64,000 nucleotides of DNA from Huintestinicola sp050874005 (GCF_050874005.1 NZ_JBNMJV010000008.1:1-64000), one strand, 5' to 3'. Counted from the stretch's first letter, positions 31,288-40,367 are shown. Numbers and translations are program-made. The notes: generated from the letters alone by a model not told the origin.

Positions 31288-31810
31288 AGTAGTGAATCAC
31301 CTCGCACCCGCCTTTGCAGCAAGGCAGATTGATATGACATCGTACCGAGTTATATTTATATGTTCCGCTCTTTCTGAGCCCTGTCATATAAATAGTGCAG
31401 ATAAACGCTTAAACTGTTGCAGAAAATTTTTGAGTTTGTAGAAACTCACAATCAAAAGCCAATCAAAGCTTCTTTGCTTGTTGATACTGCACATATTTTC
31501 AATATAATCCGGCAGATATCGGCATAATAAGATCTGAGAATAACATCATTTTTATCTTGCAGCCACAGGGGCTGTTACAGCCAATATATAATTTATTTTA
31601 CTATAAAACGTCTCCGATGTCAAGAGAAATGATGTTAATTCGGCAAAACTGCTTTTTCCATTAAAATCTCATTAAAACAGAGTTATTATTTAGAAAAAAT
31701 ATTGACACATATTTTGCCGTATGCTATAATGTATTTAACAAAAGGGAAATAACCTTTGTGCAGTATGGCAAAAAACGATATACAAAAATATTTTTCTGGA
31801 GGAATTAAAA
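31288..31810. other. Divergent intergenic region
   Basis: No gene is supported. It holds an excellent promoter for the TerD gene (31702-31730). The 400 nt between this and the sigma gene are A/T-rich without a clear structure or recognised riboswitch. Confidence 0.6.
31702..31730 (+). promoter_or_regulatory. Strong promoter of the TerD gene
   Basis: TTGACA (31702-31707), 17-nt spacer, TATAAT (31725-31730), with TGC before the -10. This is a near-consensus extended promoter. Confidence 0.82.
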
Positions 31811-32392
31811 ATGGCAATCAGCTTACAGAAGGGTCAGAAGATCGACCTCACAAAAACAAACCCCGGACTCACTCAGATAATGGTAGGTCTCGGCTGGGAC
31901 GTTAACAAATATGACGGCGGCAGCGAGTTTGACCTTGATGCGTCCGCATTTCTTTTAAACGCTTCGGGCAAGGCAGAGAGCGATTCCGACTTTGTTTTCT
32001 ACGGCAATCAGAAGCACCCCAGCGGCTCTGTTGAGTCCAAGGGCGACAATACCACAGGCGCAGGAGAGGGCGACGACGAGCAGATCCTCGTAGACCTTTC
32101 AAAGGTTCCCGCAAATGTGGACAAGATCGACTTCACCGTTACCATCTATGACGCAGACAAGAGAAACCAGAATTTCGGACAGGTCTCCAATGCCTATATC
32201 CGTATCGTTGACAACGCATCGGGCACCGAGCTTATCCGCTACGACCTTTCCGAGGATTTCTCCATTGAGACAGCAGTTATCGCAGGCGAGCTTTACAGAA
32301 ACGGCGCCGAGTGGAAGTTCAATGCTATCGGCAGCGGCTTCTCGGGCGGTCTTGCAGCACTCTGCGCAAACTTCGGTCTTAATGCAGGCTGA
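31811..32392 (+). CDS. terD: TerD-family tellurium resistance/stress protein
   Basis: A 193-aa TerD/TerE/CABP-type protein. The opening MAISLQKGQKIDLTK, then GLGWDVNKY, EFDLDASAFLLN with a Ca-binding acidic cluster, VFYGNQKHPSGSVESKGDNTTG, and DKIDFTVTIYDA are classic for the family. Members bind calcium, associate with membranes and act in resistance to tellurite, phage or oxidative stress. The gene stands alone with a strong promoter and terminator; no terZABC neighbours are adjacent, but a YceG-like operon lies 10.6 kb downstream. Confidence 0.93.
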   Translation: MAISLQKGQKIDLTKTNPGLTQIMVGLGWDVNKYDGGSEFDLDASAFLLNASGKAESDSDFVFYGNQKHPSGSVESKGDNTTGAGEGDDEQILVDLSKVPANVDKIDFTVTIYDADKRNQNFGQVSNAYIRIVDNASGTELIRYDLSEDFSIETAVIAGELYRNGAEWKFNAIGSGFSGGLAALCANFGLNAG

Positions 32393-32434
32393 TTATTAGA
32401 AGCAAGAATTTCAAGAGGCAAGAAGCAAGATTTC

Positions 32435-32466
32435 GGGCGTTCTCCTTTACTTGGGGAACGCCTTTT
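32435..32466 (+). terminator. Terminator of the TerD gene
   Basis: GGCGTTC(T)CC pairs with GGGGAACGCC, followed by TTTT. Confidence 0.75.
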
Positions 32467-32520
32467 AACGTTTCAAAATGCATTTCACCCCCCTTCATTT
32501 GCACCTTGCCCCAAAAGCTA

Positions 32521-32549
32521 TTGTAATCTCCGACGCTGCCGTGTATAAT
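32521..32549 (+). promoter_or_regulatory. Promoter of the ABC exporter operon
   Basis: TTGTAA (32521-32526), 17-nt spacer, TATAAT (32544-32549). It is followed by AAAGGAG and the ATG of the ATPase gene. Confidence 0.7.
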
Positions 32550-32583
32550 AAACACATCACAAAGCACAAAGGAGAGACTGACA

Positions 32584-33483
32584 ATGGTAATAGAAGTAAA
32601 CAACCTGAAAAAATACTTCGGAGAGGTCAGAGCGGTGGACGACGTAAGCTTCAGCGTACAAAAGGGTGAGCTTTTCGGATTTTTAGGCGTAAACGGCGCA
32701 GGAAAATCCACCACCATAAACATTCTCTGCACCCTCCTTGCCCCCACCTCGGGCAGCGTTACGGTCTGCGGCAGGGAGATCGGCAAAGAGGACAATATCA
32801 TCAAAAAGCACATAGGCGCAGTTTATCAGAACAACTGCCTTGACAAGCTTCTCACAGTAAAGGAAAACCTCCTCACCCGTGGCAGCCTTTATGTCAGCGA
32901 CAAAGAACAGCTCAGAAAAAACATCGGAAGGGTAAGCGGCATTCTTGACCTGGGAGATATCCTTAAACGCCCCTACGGCAAGCTTTCGGGCGGACAGAAG
33001 CGGCGCTGTGAAATAGCCGCCGCTCTTATCCATTCCCCGGATATCCTTTTCCTTGACGAGCCAACGACAGGTCTTGACCCTGCCGCAAGAAAAAGCGTGT
33101 GGGAAACGGTAAGAAGCCTGCAACGTGAAACGGGTATGACAGTTTTCCTCACCACCCACTATATGGAAGAAGCGGCTCAGGCAGACCACATTGCCATAAT
33201 GGACAAGGGACATCTCACCCGCTTCGGAACGCCTTTCGAGCTTAAAGAAAAGTATGCCCGTGACAAGCTTGTGGTCACATTAAAGGGCAGAGGAGCGGAA
33301 AATCTCCTTGCCGCAATGGACTGTTCCTATTCTCTTTCGGGAGACAAGGCGGTCATTGATATCCCAAGCACCATGGAAGCCCTGCCTCTGCTTGAAAAGA
33401 TACGGGATATGATAAGCGGCTTTGAAGTTATCCAGGGAACACTTGATGATGTTTTTCTGAGTGTAACGGGAGGTGCGGTATGA
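32584..33483 (+). CDS. ABC transporter ATP-binding protein (DrrA/CcmA type)
   Basis: A 299-aa ATPase. Walker A GVNGAGKST is at about residue 36-44, the signature LSGGQKRRCEIAAAL and Walker B ILFLDEPTTGLDP follow, and the switch histidine is in FLTTHYMEEA. The C-terminal 80 residues match the extended DrrA-like tail. It overlaps the permease gene by 4 nt (ATGA), so the two are coupled. Substrate is unknown; drug or peptide export or self-protection is common in this class. Confidence 0.93.
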   Translation: MVIEVNNLKKYFGEVRAVDDVSFSVQKGELFGFLGVNGAGKSTTINILCTLLAPTSGSVTVCGREIGKEDNIIKKHIGAVYQNNCLDKLLTVKENLLTRGSLYVSDKEQLRKNIGRVSGILDLGDILKRPYGKLSGGQKRRCEIAAALIHSPDILFLDEPTTGLDPAARKSVWETVRSLQRETGMTVFLTTHYMEEAAQADHIAIMDKGHLTRFGTPFELKEKYARDKLVVTLKGRGAENLLAAMDCSYSLSGDKAVIDIPSTMEALPLLEKIRDMISGFEVIQGTLDDVFLSVTGGAV

Positions 33484-34394
33484 ACGGATTTTTTAGTCTT
33501 TTAAAAAGGAACTGTCTTGTATTCCTGCGTGACAAGGGCGCAGTAATAATGTCAATGCTCTCAATGGCAATAGTCCTGCTGCTGATGGGCATTTTCCTGG
33601 GCAATATGAACGTGGAGGAAATAACAGACCTGTTAAAGCAGTACGGCGGCGAAAGAGACGAAGCAGCCGACCTGCAGAACGCAAAAATACTTGTTCACTA
33701 CTGGACGCTTGCGGGAATAACCGTAGTAAACGCCGTTATGGCGTCCCTCACCGTAATGGGACAGATGATAAGCGACAGCTCGGAAAACCGCCTTGCAAGC
33801 TTCTACTGCGCCCCCGTAAGCAAGGGTGTCATCTCCCTTTCCTACATAACCTCCTCGGTGGTCATAGGTACGGCAATGTGCCTCGCAGTAATGGCAGCAT
33901 ATATGGGCTATATCGCCGCAATCGGCGGAGAGGTGCTCCCTGTAAAGGACATACTGCTTGCGGCGCTTTACACCTTTATGACCGTCTGCATTTTCTCGCT
34001 TATAATGTACCTTGCGGCAATGTTCGTAAAAAGTACGGGCGTATGGTCGGGCATAGGCACGGTCGTGGGAACACTTGCAGGCTTTGCGGGAGCAATATAT
34101 CTCCCTATGGGCAGTCTTGCGGAGGGTGCGGCAGCGGTGCTGAAATTCATACCCATTCTTCACGGCACATCTCTCCTGCGGCGTGCCTGCTGCGGAGAGA
34201 TCCTCCAAAAGACCTTTGATGGACTGCCGAAGGAAGTGCTTGAGGAATATAACAAATATATGGGCATAACCGTTGAAATGGGAGACAAGACCCTGACGGA
34301 CTCGGCACAGATACTTTTTGTCTGCCTGTTCGGACTTGCAGCCCTTGCAGCAATACTTATAATATCCCGGAAAAGGAGAGCTTCCGACAGATGA
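33480..34394 (+). CDS. ABC-2 type transporter permease
   Basis: A 304-aa membrane protein with about six helices: one near residue 20-40, a periplasmic-type loop, then a cluster from about 75 to 240, and a final helix (about 277-297). It forms the membrane part of the exporter with the ATPase upstream. The end overlaps the LytTR gene start by 4 nt. Confidence 0.88.
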   Translation: MNGFFSLLKRNCLVFLRDKGAVIMSMLSMAIVLLLMGIFLGNMNVEEITDLLKQYGGERDEAADLQNAKILVHYWTLAGITVVNAVMASLTVMGQMISDSSENRLASFYCAPVSKGVISLSYITSSVVIGTAMCLAVMAAYMGYIAAIGGEVLPVKDILLAALYTFMTVCIFSLIMYLAAMFVKSTGVWSGIGTVVGTLAGFAGAIYLPMGSLAEGAAAVLKFIPILHGTSLLRRACCGEILQKTFDGLPKEVLEEYNKYMGITVEMGDKTLTDSAQILFVCLFGLAALAAILIISRKRRASDR

Positions 34395-34825
34395 AAATAA
34401 CCATACTTGACCCCTCCCCGGGGGAAGAGGACGAGATAATCATAAAATGCCGCCGCCTTGACGAGGGTCTTATCCGCCTGATACGTGACTACGGCGGAGA
34501 GGACCCGAGACTTAAATGCCGCAAGGACGGGAAAATATATTTTATCCCACCCGAAGAAATATTCTATTTTGAATCGGTGGACGACAAGGTTTTCGTTTAC
34601 TGCGAAAAAGAGGTCTATGAAATAAATCATAAGCTGTACGAGCTGGAGGAGCTTTTGCCACGGGAATTTATGCGCTCCTCCAAATCCTCCATACTGTGCC
34701 TTGACAGGATAAAAAGCCTTGCCCCCGCCTTCGGAGGACGCTTTGAAGCGCTTCTCACAAACGGAGAGCGGGTCATAATCTCAAGGCAGTACGTCCCCGA
34801 GCTTAAACACAAGCTTGGTCTGTGA
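34391..34825 (+). CDS. LytTR DNA-binding domain regulator
   Basis: A 144-aa protein. The N-terminal 45 residues are a small alpha/beta region, and the LytTR domain runs from about 48 to 144 (KDGKIYFIPPEEIFYFESVDDKVFVYCEKEVYEI, then FMRSSKSSILCLDRIKSLAPAFGGRFEALLTNGERVIISRQYVPELKHKLG). Stand-alone LytTR genes followed by a DUF3021 gene usually regulate the transporter they sit beside. It overlaps the preceding permease gene by 4 nt. Confidence 0.88.
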   Translation: MKITILDPSPGEEDEIIIKCRRLDEGLIRLIRDYGGEDPRLKCRKDGKIYFIPPEEIFYFESVDDKVFVYCEKEVYEINHKLYELEELLPREFMRSSKSSILCLDRIKSLAPAFGGRFEALLTNGERVIISRQYVPELKHKLGL

Positions 34826-34841
34826 AAGAAGGGATATTATT

Positions 34842-35279
34842 ATGAAAAAACTCAGCCGTATAGCAAAGCTTTTTACAATGATAGCCTCGGGGATACTGCT
34901 TGTTGCCACAGTCTACATCACCGTTTTCTGGGGACCCGATACCGAAATAAGCATAAAGGTCCTGTGGCAGATAATAGCCGCTGCCGCCCTTTGTTCCCTT
35001 GTGGAGCTGATATTCCCAAGCGGCGAAAAGGAGCCGTCCAAAAAGGCAATGCTCATTCTCACCATACTCTGTTTTGTTTATGTAAACGCCGTAGTCCTGA
35101 CCTGCGCCTTTGTCTTTGAGTGGATAAGAAACAAAGACCCCCTTATGATAACAGCAATGGAGCTGTGCATAATCGCCGTATTTGCGGGTGTGTACGCCAT
35201 AGGCTATTTTTCCGACCGCAGGGAAGCGGAAAAAATGAACCGTATCCTCAGCCGCAATGATAAAGATAAAAACCGTTAA
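34842..35279 (+). CDS. DUF3021 family membrane protein
   Basis: A 145-aa protein with four predicted membrane helices and a charged C-terminal tail. DUF3021 proteins are encoded next to LytTR regulators and are thought to modulate them from the membrane. ATG 34842 has AAGGGA upstream; the in-frame GTG at 34815 inside the LytTR gene lacks a site. It is the last gene of the ABC-LytTR operon. Confidence 0.75.
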   Translation: MKKLSRIAKLFTMIASGILLVATVYITVFWGPDTEISIKVLWQIIAAAALCSLVELIFPSGEKEPSKKAMLILTILCFVYVNAVVLTCAFVFEWIRNKDPLMITAMELCIIAVFAGVYAIGYFSDRREAEKMNRILSRNDKDKNR

Positions 35280-35314
35280 GCTGCAAATAAATTCGACTAT
35301 TTACAAAATATAAC

Positions 35315-35343
35315 TTGACCTTTCCGCTATAATGTGATAAAAT
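35315..35343 (+). promoter_or_regulatory. Promoter of the GNAT-tsaE-tsaB operon
   Basis: TTGACC (35315-35320), 17-nt spacer, TAAAAT (35338-35343). Initiation near 35350 lies after the first in-frame GTG (35345), which supports the later start at 35381. Confidence 0.68.
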
Positions 35344-35380
35344 AGTGATATATAAGCCAAAGGCGGCGGGAGGGATTTTG

Positions 35381-36406
35381 GTGGATATTGAATACGTGTC
35401 CGAGCTGAAAAAGCCGACAGATACAATAGATCTTTACAAAGCTCTCGAATGGTATAACCTCAGCGGCTACACCGACGAGGATATCGAAAAAGCCAACGCC
35501 AGCTTTTATTCCTGCTACGCCTACGACGGGGACACCCTTGTAGGTCTGGGCAGAGTAGCCTCGGACGGTCTCATAGCCGCCATAATGAGCGGGATATGCG
35601 TCCGCACCGATTACCGCAGGCACGGCATAGGCGCTGAAATTGTAAAAAGGATAGTGGAATACTGCCAGTCGGGCATCTATAAGCTCAGCGTGCAGATATT
35701 CTGCGAGGACAGTCTTATCCCCTGGTACGAGGGTATGGGCTTTGAAAAAATGCCCGTGGGAATGAGAAAGCCAATGCCTCAGTGCGAGGAAAGAAGCGCT
35801 CTGAAAAAAAATTTCGGTGATATCTACGGCATCGACCAGATAACCGAGCTTTCCGAGGATTTCTACTGGTATAATTTCGACGCATTCGGCGATTTCAGCT
35901 ACTACAGCGGTATGGGCAGCGAGGGAGTAAAGGTCCCCTTTATCCGTATGATACTTTACAGCAACGCCCCCGTCAGATTCAGCGCCGAACTTATCTTTGA
36001 GAATGTAAGCGAGTTTGAGATAGGCTGTATCGGAGTGAGAACTCCTCTTTTCGGCTTTGATATAATCTGCACCGAGAAATACGGCTATGCCGAAAAAAAG
36101 CGGTATAAGATACGCTCTCTCGAGGACGACGATATCAGCTTTTTCTGCGAGAAATTCCGTGTAATGAGCGTGACCCCTTCAATGAGCACCGCAAGCATTG
36201 CCAGCCCCGAAAAAGCGGACGAAAATATAGCCCGTTTAATGTCGGGCGCTGACGAAGCGGAAGCGGAGTATGACGCCGCTCACAGCAACGACATTCCTGC
36301 CGAGACAAAGCCAATAGGCGGAAATGACCTGAGCGATAAGCTTAAAAGTCTTCTGTCCGCCGCATCGGACGTTGACGAGCTGTTAAAAAATATGGGCAGC
36401 GTATGA
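35381..36406 (+). CDS. GNAT N-acetyltransferase with unrecognised C-terminal domain
   Basis: A 341-aa protein. Residues 1 to about 135 are a GNAT domain; the acetyl-CoA loop is in GICVRTDYRRHGIGAEIVKRIVEYC and the end in WYEGMGFEKMPVGM. Residues about 140-280 are an acidic, aromatic-rich beta domain that I do not recognise (DFSYYSGMGSEGVKVPFIRMILYS and on), and the last 60 residues look flexible. GTG 35381 has GGGAGGG before it. It occupies the position where rimI often lies near tsaE-tsaB, but the sequence does not look like RimI. Confidence 0.75.
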   Translation: MDIEYVSELKKPTDTIDLYKALEWYNLSGYTDEDIEKANASFYSCYAYDGDTLVGLGRVASDGLIAAIMSGICVRTDYRRHGIGAEIVKRIVEYCQSGIYKLSVQIFCEDSLIPWYEGMGFEKMPVGMRKPMPQCEERSALKKNFGDIYGIDQITELSEDFYWYNFDAFGDFSYYSGMGSEGVKVPFIRMILYSNAPVRFSAELIFENVSEFEIGCIGVRTPLFGFDIICTEKYGYAEKKRYKIRSLEDDDISFFCEKFRVMSVTPSMSTASIASPEKADENIARLMSGADEAEAEYDAAHSNDIPAETKPIGGNDLSDKLKSLLSAASDVDELLKNMGSV

Positions 36407-36417
36407 AAGGAGCAGCC

Positions 36418-36882
36418 GTGACACCCTATTCGGAAACCGTATTCACCGCCACCCCCGAGGAGACCATAGAAGCAGGCAGGCGCCTGGGAAAGCGTCTTAC
36501 GGGCGGCGAGGTCATAGCATACAAAGGCGGTCTCGGGGCAGGAAAAACCACCTTCACCCGAGGCCTTGCAATGGGAATGGGTCTCGAGGACAACGTTTCC
36601 TCACCCACCTTTGCCATAGTAAACGAATATCACGGGGACGGACTGTCCCTTTATCATTTTGATATGTACCGCATAAGCGGCGGAGAAGCCCTTGAGACCA
36701 CAGGCTTTTTCGATTATATGTCCGAGGACTCGGTCATAGCCGCCGAGTGGTCGGAAAATATTGAAGATGAGCTTGACGGAAACACCATAACCGTCACTCT
36801 TGAACTTACAGAAAACGGCGGCAGGAAAATAACCCTGACCGACCCCACCGGAGGAACTAAATTTGCTGGTACTTGGAATTGA
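36418..36882 (+). CDS. tsaE: tRNA threonylcarbamoyladenosine biosynthesis ATPase TsaE
   Basis: A 154-aa ATPase needed for the t6A37 modification of tRNA. Walker A GGLGAGKTTFTRGLA, the SSPTFAIVNEY switch and YHFDMYRI are typical. GTG 36418 has GAAAGGAG 5 nt upstream; an in-frame ATG at 36403 overlaps the previous stop codon and is the alternative. The 3' end overlaps tsaB by 20 nt. Confidence 0.93.
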   Translation: MTPYSETVFTATPEETIEAGRRLGKRLTGGEVIAYKGGLGAGKTTFTRGLAMGMGLEDNVSSPTFAIVNEYHGDGLSLYHFDMYRISGGEALETTGFFDYMSEDSVIAAEWSENIEDELDGNTITVTLELTENGGRKITLTDPTGGTKFAGTWN

Positions 36883-37567
36883 CACATCGGGAAAGACCGC
36901 TTCCTGCGCTCTCTGCACAGAGGATGCGGTCCTTGCCCAGAACACCTTTGTAACAAAGCTCACCCACTCACAGGTGATAATGCCGATGTGCAAAAAAATG
37001 CTCTCCGACGCAGGAAAGACTCTTTCCGACGTGGAGGGCTTTGCTGCCGTAAGCGGTCCCGGCTCATATACGGGACTGAGAATAGGAATAGCCGCAGTAA
37101 AAGGGCTTTGCTTCGGGCTTGATAAAAACTGCGCAGGGGTATCGTCCCTTATGTCCCTTGCCTATAATTTCAGGGGCATATCTCCCCTTGACAGTATCAT
37201 CTGCCCCGTAATGCACGCCCGTCAGGAGCTTGTTTATAACGCTGTTTTCAAAGCAGAAAACGGCAATATCATAAGAGAGCGTGAGGACGGGATCACCCAG
37301 GTAAAACAACTTGCCGACGAGCTTTCATCGCTCTCACAGAATGTCATTTTAACGGGAGACTATGCCGAAACTCTTTATGCTTCTCTTAAAGATAAATGCA
37401 GCCATATATCCCTTGCGCCGCCGCTTCTGAGAGCGCCCCTTGCCTTGAGCCTCTGCTATGCCGCAATGGATATGGGATTTTCCTCTCCCGACGACCTGAA
37501 CGCCGAGTATTTACAGATAACAAAAGCCGAAAAAGATCTGAACGAAGCGCAGGGCAGCGCAAAATAG
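36863..37567 (+). CDS. tsaB: tRNA threonylcarbamoyladenosine biosynthesis protein TsaB
   Basis: A 234-aa ASKHA-fold partner of TsaD and TsaE. LVLGIDTSGKTASCALC opens the protein, and HSQVIMPMCKKML, GPGSYTGLRIGIAAVKGL and PVMHARQELVYNAVF are family motifs. It starts at TTG 36863 with GGAGG about 10 nt upstream, inside the tsaE 3' end. A terminator follows 15-60 nt after the stop. Confidence 0.93.
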   Translation: MLVLGIDTSGKTASCALCTEDAVLAQNTFVTKLTHSQVIMPMCKKMLSDAGKTLSDVEGFAAVSGPGSYTGLRIGIAAVKGLCFGLDKNCAGVSSLMSLAYNFRGISPLDSIICPVMHARQELVYNAVFKAENGNIIREREDGITQVKQLADELSSLSQNVILTGDYAETLYASLKDKCSHISLAPPLLRAPLALSLCYAAMDMGFSSPDDLNAEYLQITKAEKDLNEAQGSAK

Positions 37568-37579
37568 CCGAAGATCACA

Positions 37580-37626
37580 GTCCCCTTCATATTTCCCGAT
37601 ACAGGAAATATGAAGGGGGCTTTTTT
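37580..37626. terminator. Bidirectional terminator
   Basis: CCCCTTCATATTTC pairs with GAAATATGAAGGGG around a short loop, with a T run on the right. It separates tsaB from the convergent DUF445 gene. Confidence 0.88.
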
Positions 37627-37637
37627 CATATCAAATA

Positions 37638-38522
37638 TCAGAAGAATATATTCAGCAGTCCAAGCACAAAGCCTATCAGCGCTCCGAGATTAACAATAGT
37701 GTTCAGCTCTTTTTTCATAACGCTCATAACCAGCTCCTCAAGCTCATCTGCGGTCATAGCGTTTATCTTATCCTCGGCTATGCTGCCAAGATCGAGCCAC
37801 TGCATAAGCTTTTCCGCACAGCCCGATACAGCCTTTTTATACAAAGCCATAACAGCCTTTTTAAGCTGACTTCTGTCAATGCTCAGCTCCTCTGCAATGC
37901 CCGCAAGCGAATTATTTCCCATATCGGACATTTTCCGGGAAACATAAGGCGCAATGAACTCCTCTCCGTGCTCTGCAATGTAAGCTTGTATATCGCTTCC
38001 CACAGGAGCAAGAACAGACGCAAGCAGCTCGTCCGTCAGGAGCATCTGAATCATCGGGTTGTTAAGCTTCTCCCTTATAATGCCGGGAGCCTTTTCCATA
38101 ATAATGCCTGAAAGATCGACCTGAGCGACTGCTTCGGCTATGTACCTTCCGATAGTCTTTGAAATAATCTCTTTTTTGCCCTCTGTCTCCTCACCGGAAA
38201 TATCGGGCAGCTCGGCAAGAAGGCTGTTTATGGGCAGCGAGAACTGTTCCACTATCGCATCGGCTATTTTCTCCGCCAGCTCATCGCTGAGGAGCTTGTC
38301 TTCAATATCCGCCTGTGTGATAAGATTATTGCCTATAGCATTTCCCACAGCTTTTGCCAGCCTTGACTTGCCTTTAGGTATAGCTCCGGGAGTAAAGGGC
38401 AGCCTGTGTCCCAGAAGCTTTATTTCCTTTTTAGGGTGAAACAGCATTTTCACCGCAATAAAATTGGTGCAGTAGCCAATCACCGCACCGATCACCGGTC
38501 CGGCAATGTATTTGATAAGCAT
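37638..38522 (-). CDS. DUF445 family membrane protein
   Basis: A 294-aa protein with an N-terminal membrane helix (about 5-27) and a C-terminal one (about 273-292), joined by a long helical amphipathic region. The motif GYCTNFIAVKMLFHPKKEIKLLGHRLPFTPGAIPKGKSRLAKAVG is the hallmark of the DUF445/YheB family. B. subtilis relatives (YheB) are sporulation-associated; function is otherwise unknown. It starts 3 nt after the citrate synthase gene and probably shares its transcript. Confidence 0.88.
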   Translation of the reverse strand: MLIKYIAGPVIGAVIGYCTNFIAVKMLFHPKKEIKLLGHRLPFTPGAIPKGKSRLAKAVGNAIGNNLITQADIEDKLLSDELAEKIADAIVEQFSLPINSLLAELPDISGEETEGKKEIISKTIGRYIAEAVAQVDLSGIIMEKAPGIIREKLNNPMIQMLLTDELLASVLAPVGSDIQAYIAEHGEEFIAPYVSRKMSDMGNNSLAGIAEELSIDRSQLKKAVMALYKKAVSGCAEKLMQWLDLGSIAEDKINAMTADELEELVMSVMKKELNTIVNLGALIGFVLGLLNIFF

Positions 38523-38525
38523 AAT

Positions 38526-39854
38526 TTATCCTTCCTTCTTCTTCATAACACTCATATATGCAGGTCTGATTATCTTATCGGTGCAAACGATCTCCTCAAT
38601 TCGGTGAGCGCTCCAGCCCACAATTCTTGCAACTGCAAATATTGCAGTATAAAGCTCTTTCGGAATACCCAGCATATCATATACAAATCCGCTGTAAAAA
38701 TCCACATTGGGGCAAACGCCGCTGCGGTTATGCTTTCTGTTCATAATGACCTGAGGAGCAAGCCGCTCGACCTGCTCATACAGACGGTATTCATCCGTCC
38801 TGCCCTTTTCGGCGGCAAGCTGCTTTACATAGCTTTTCAGCACCCGTTCTCTCGGGTCGGAAAGGGTGTACACAGCGTGTCCCATTCCGTAAATGAGGCC
38901 CTTTCTGTCAAAGGTGTCCTTGTCGAGTATCTTTTCAAAATAAGCGGTAAGCTCCTCATCGTCCTCAACATCCTTTATATGCCCGGAGATATCCGCCATC
39001 ATATCCATTACCTTGATGTTTGCACCGCCGTGCTTGGGGCCTTTAAGCGAACACATTGCCGCCGCCATTGTGGAGTATGTGTCAGATCCCGACGAGGTCA
39101 CCACTCTTGTGGTAAATGTGGAGTTGTTTCCGCCGCCGTGCTCCATATGCAGTATCAGAGCGGTATCAAGGACCTTGGCTTCGGTTTTGGTGTACTGCTT
39201 GTCGGGGCGCAGCATAGTCAGTATATTCTCTGCAGGGGACAGCGCAGTGTCGGGATAGTGGATATACATACTGTCAAGGTTCTGATAATAATTATATGCG
39301 TTGTATGCATACACAGCCAGGGTCGGGAACTCGCTTATAAGCTGAATGCACTGACGGATAATGTTCTGCAGGGAAGTATCCTTCAGCTCCTTGTCATATG
39401 AAGCCAGCGTCAGGATACTTCTCGTCATAGTATTCATTATGTCGTCGGTGGGCGCTTTCATAATAACGTCTCGTGTAAAGTTTGCGGGCAGAGGCATAAG
39501 CGTTCCCATTACAGAACGGAATTCCGAATATTTTTCATCATCGGGCATCTCACCGAAAAGCAGAAGATAGGCAATTTTATCATATCCCATCTCATATTCC
39601 CCAAGCCCGTTTATAAGGTCTTCCACACGATATCCACGATACCACAGCTCACCGTTACAGGGCTCTTTTGCGCCGTTTTTCACCTCGTAGGATTTTATAA
39701 GGGAAATATTTGTAAGACCCGTAAGCACGCCGTTTCCCTTTTCATCACGGAGTCCCTGGTTTATGTCATACTCATCATAAAGTCTGTGTTCGATAAAATC
39801 ATTTTCACGGCAGGAGCGTTCAAGCTCGCTCATACATTCATTCAGCGGTTTCAT
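38526..39854 (-). CDS. gltA: Citrate synthase
   Basis: A 442-aa citrate synthase fold. The catalytic triad matches in place: His275 in KGPKHGGAN, His326 in GMGHAVYTLSDPRERVLK, and Asp385 in NVDFYSGFVYDMLGIP; the RIVGWSAHRIEE arginine block follows. It condenses acetyl-CoA and oxaloacetate, probably feeding glutamate synthesis in an anaerobe without a full TCA cycle. 2-Methylcitrate synthase activity cannot be excluded. The gene overlaps the upstream marR gene by 17 nt, which suggests direct regulation of carbon flow by that MarR protein. Confidence 0.93.
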   Translation of the reverse strand: MKPLNECMSELERSCRENDFIEHRLYDEYDINQGLRDEKGNGVLTGLTNISLIKSYEVKNGAKEPCNGELWYRGYRVEDLINGLGEYEMGYDKIAYLLLFGEMPDDEKYSEFRSVMGTLMPLPANFTRDVIMKAPTDDIMNTMTRSILTLASYDKELKDTSLQNIIRQCIQLISEFPTLAVYAYNAYNYYQNLDSMYIHYPDTALSPAENILTMLRPDKQYTKTEAKVLDTALILHMEHGGGNNSTFTTRVVTSSGSDTYSTMAAAMCSLKGPKHGGANIKVMDMMADISGHIKDVEDDEELTAYFEKILDKDTFDRKGLIYGMGHAVYTLSDPRERVLKSYVKQLAAEKGRTDEYRLYEQVERLAPQVIMNRKHNRSGVCPNVDFYSGFVYDMLGIPKELYTAIFAVARIVGWSAHRIEEIVCTDKIIRPAYMSVMKKKEG

Positions 39855-40332
39855 AATTTTCCTCCATTTGTTCCATTTCGGTTCTGATCACCGACTCAAA
39901 CTCTTTCATAAGCTGAAGCAGCTGTATCATTTTATCCCTGTCAAACTTTTCAAGCACCTTGGTATAAAAATCTTTCAGCTTGTTGTCGGTTTCTTCGTAA
40001 ACCTTCATTCCGTGTTCGGTGATGGTCACATAAGTGCCGTCCCTTCCGTCGCCGTCGTGATCCCAGTTAATAAGGTTTTTGCTGTTCATTTCCCTTATGA
40101 GCTTTGATGTTTTCCTTATAGGCATATTCAGCTTTTCAGAGAGTTCGCTCAGGTAAATTTTACCTGAATATATGGGGTCGCTCTCAATATGCTCACACAT
40201 ATAATGAAGGACTATATATTCGGCAATACTTGCGTCTGCAAATAAAAACTTCGCATCGTCCTTAGCCATAATGTACCTTCTGTATGTAATTTCGTGAGCA
40301 AGTTCCTTCATCGGTTCTTTGTCTGTACTCAT
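39838..40332 (-). CDS. MarR-family regulator (citrate synthase operon)
   Basis: A 164-aa winged-helix protein with N- and C-terminal dimer helices. The DNA-binding core is at about 58-115 (IYLSELSEKLNMPIRKTSKLIREMNSKNLINWDHDGDGRDGTYVTITEHG). The wing carries an acidic DGDGRDGT turn. A site AGTTT-N6-AAACT (40368-40385) lies upstream and matches one in front of the next marR gene. It is co-transcribed and overlaps with citrate synthase. Confidence 0.85.
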   Translation of the reverse strand: MSTDKEPMKELAHEITYRRYIMAKDDAKFLFADASIAEYIVLHYMCEHIESDPIYSGKIYLSELSEKLNMPIRKTSKLIREMNSKNLINWDHDGDGRDGTYVTITEHGMKVYEETDNKLKDFYTKVLEKFDRDKMIQLLQLMKEFESVIRTEMEQMEENYETAE

Positions 40333-40367
40333 TATTTATCATTCCTTTCTTTAATTTAAAATCATAC

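Noticed and set aside
31766..31830. Small frame with ATG at 31766 upstream of terD as a leader peptide
   Set aside because: It overlaps terD out of frame, lacks a clear ribosome site and has no attenuator structure around it.
38406..39401. 331-codon plus-strand frame opposite citrate synthase
   Set aside because: Citrate synthase has a full catalytic triad on the other strand; this frame shows no known motif.
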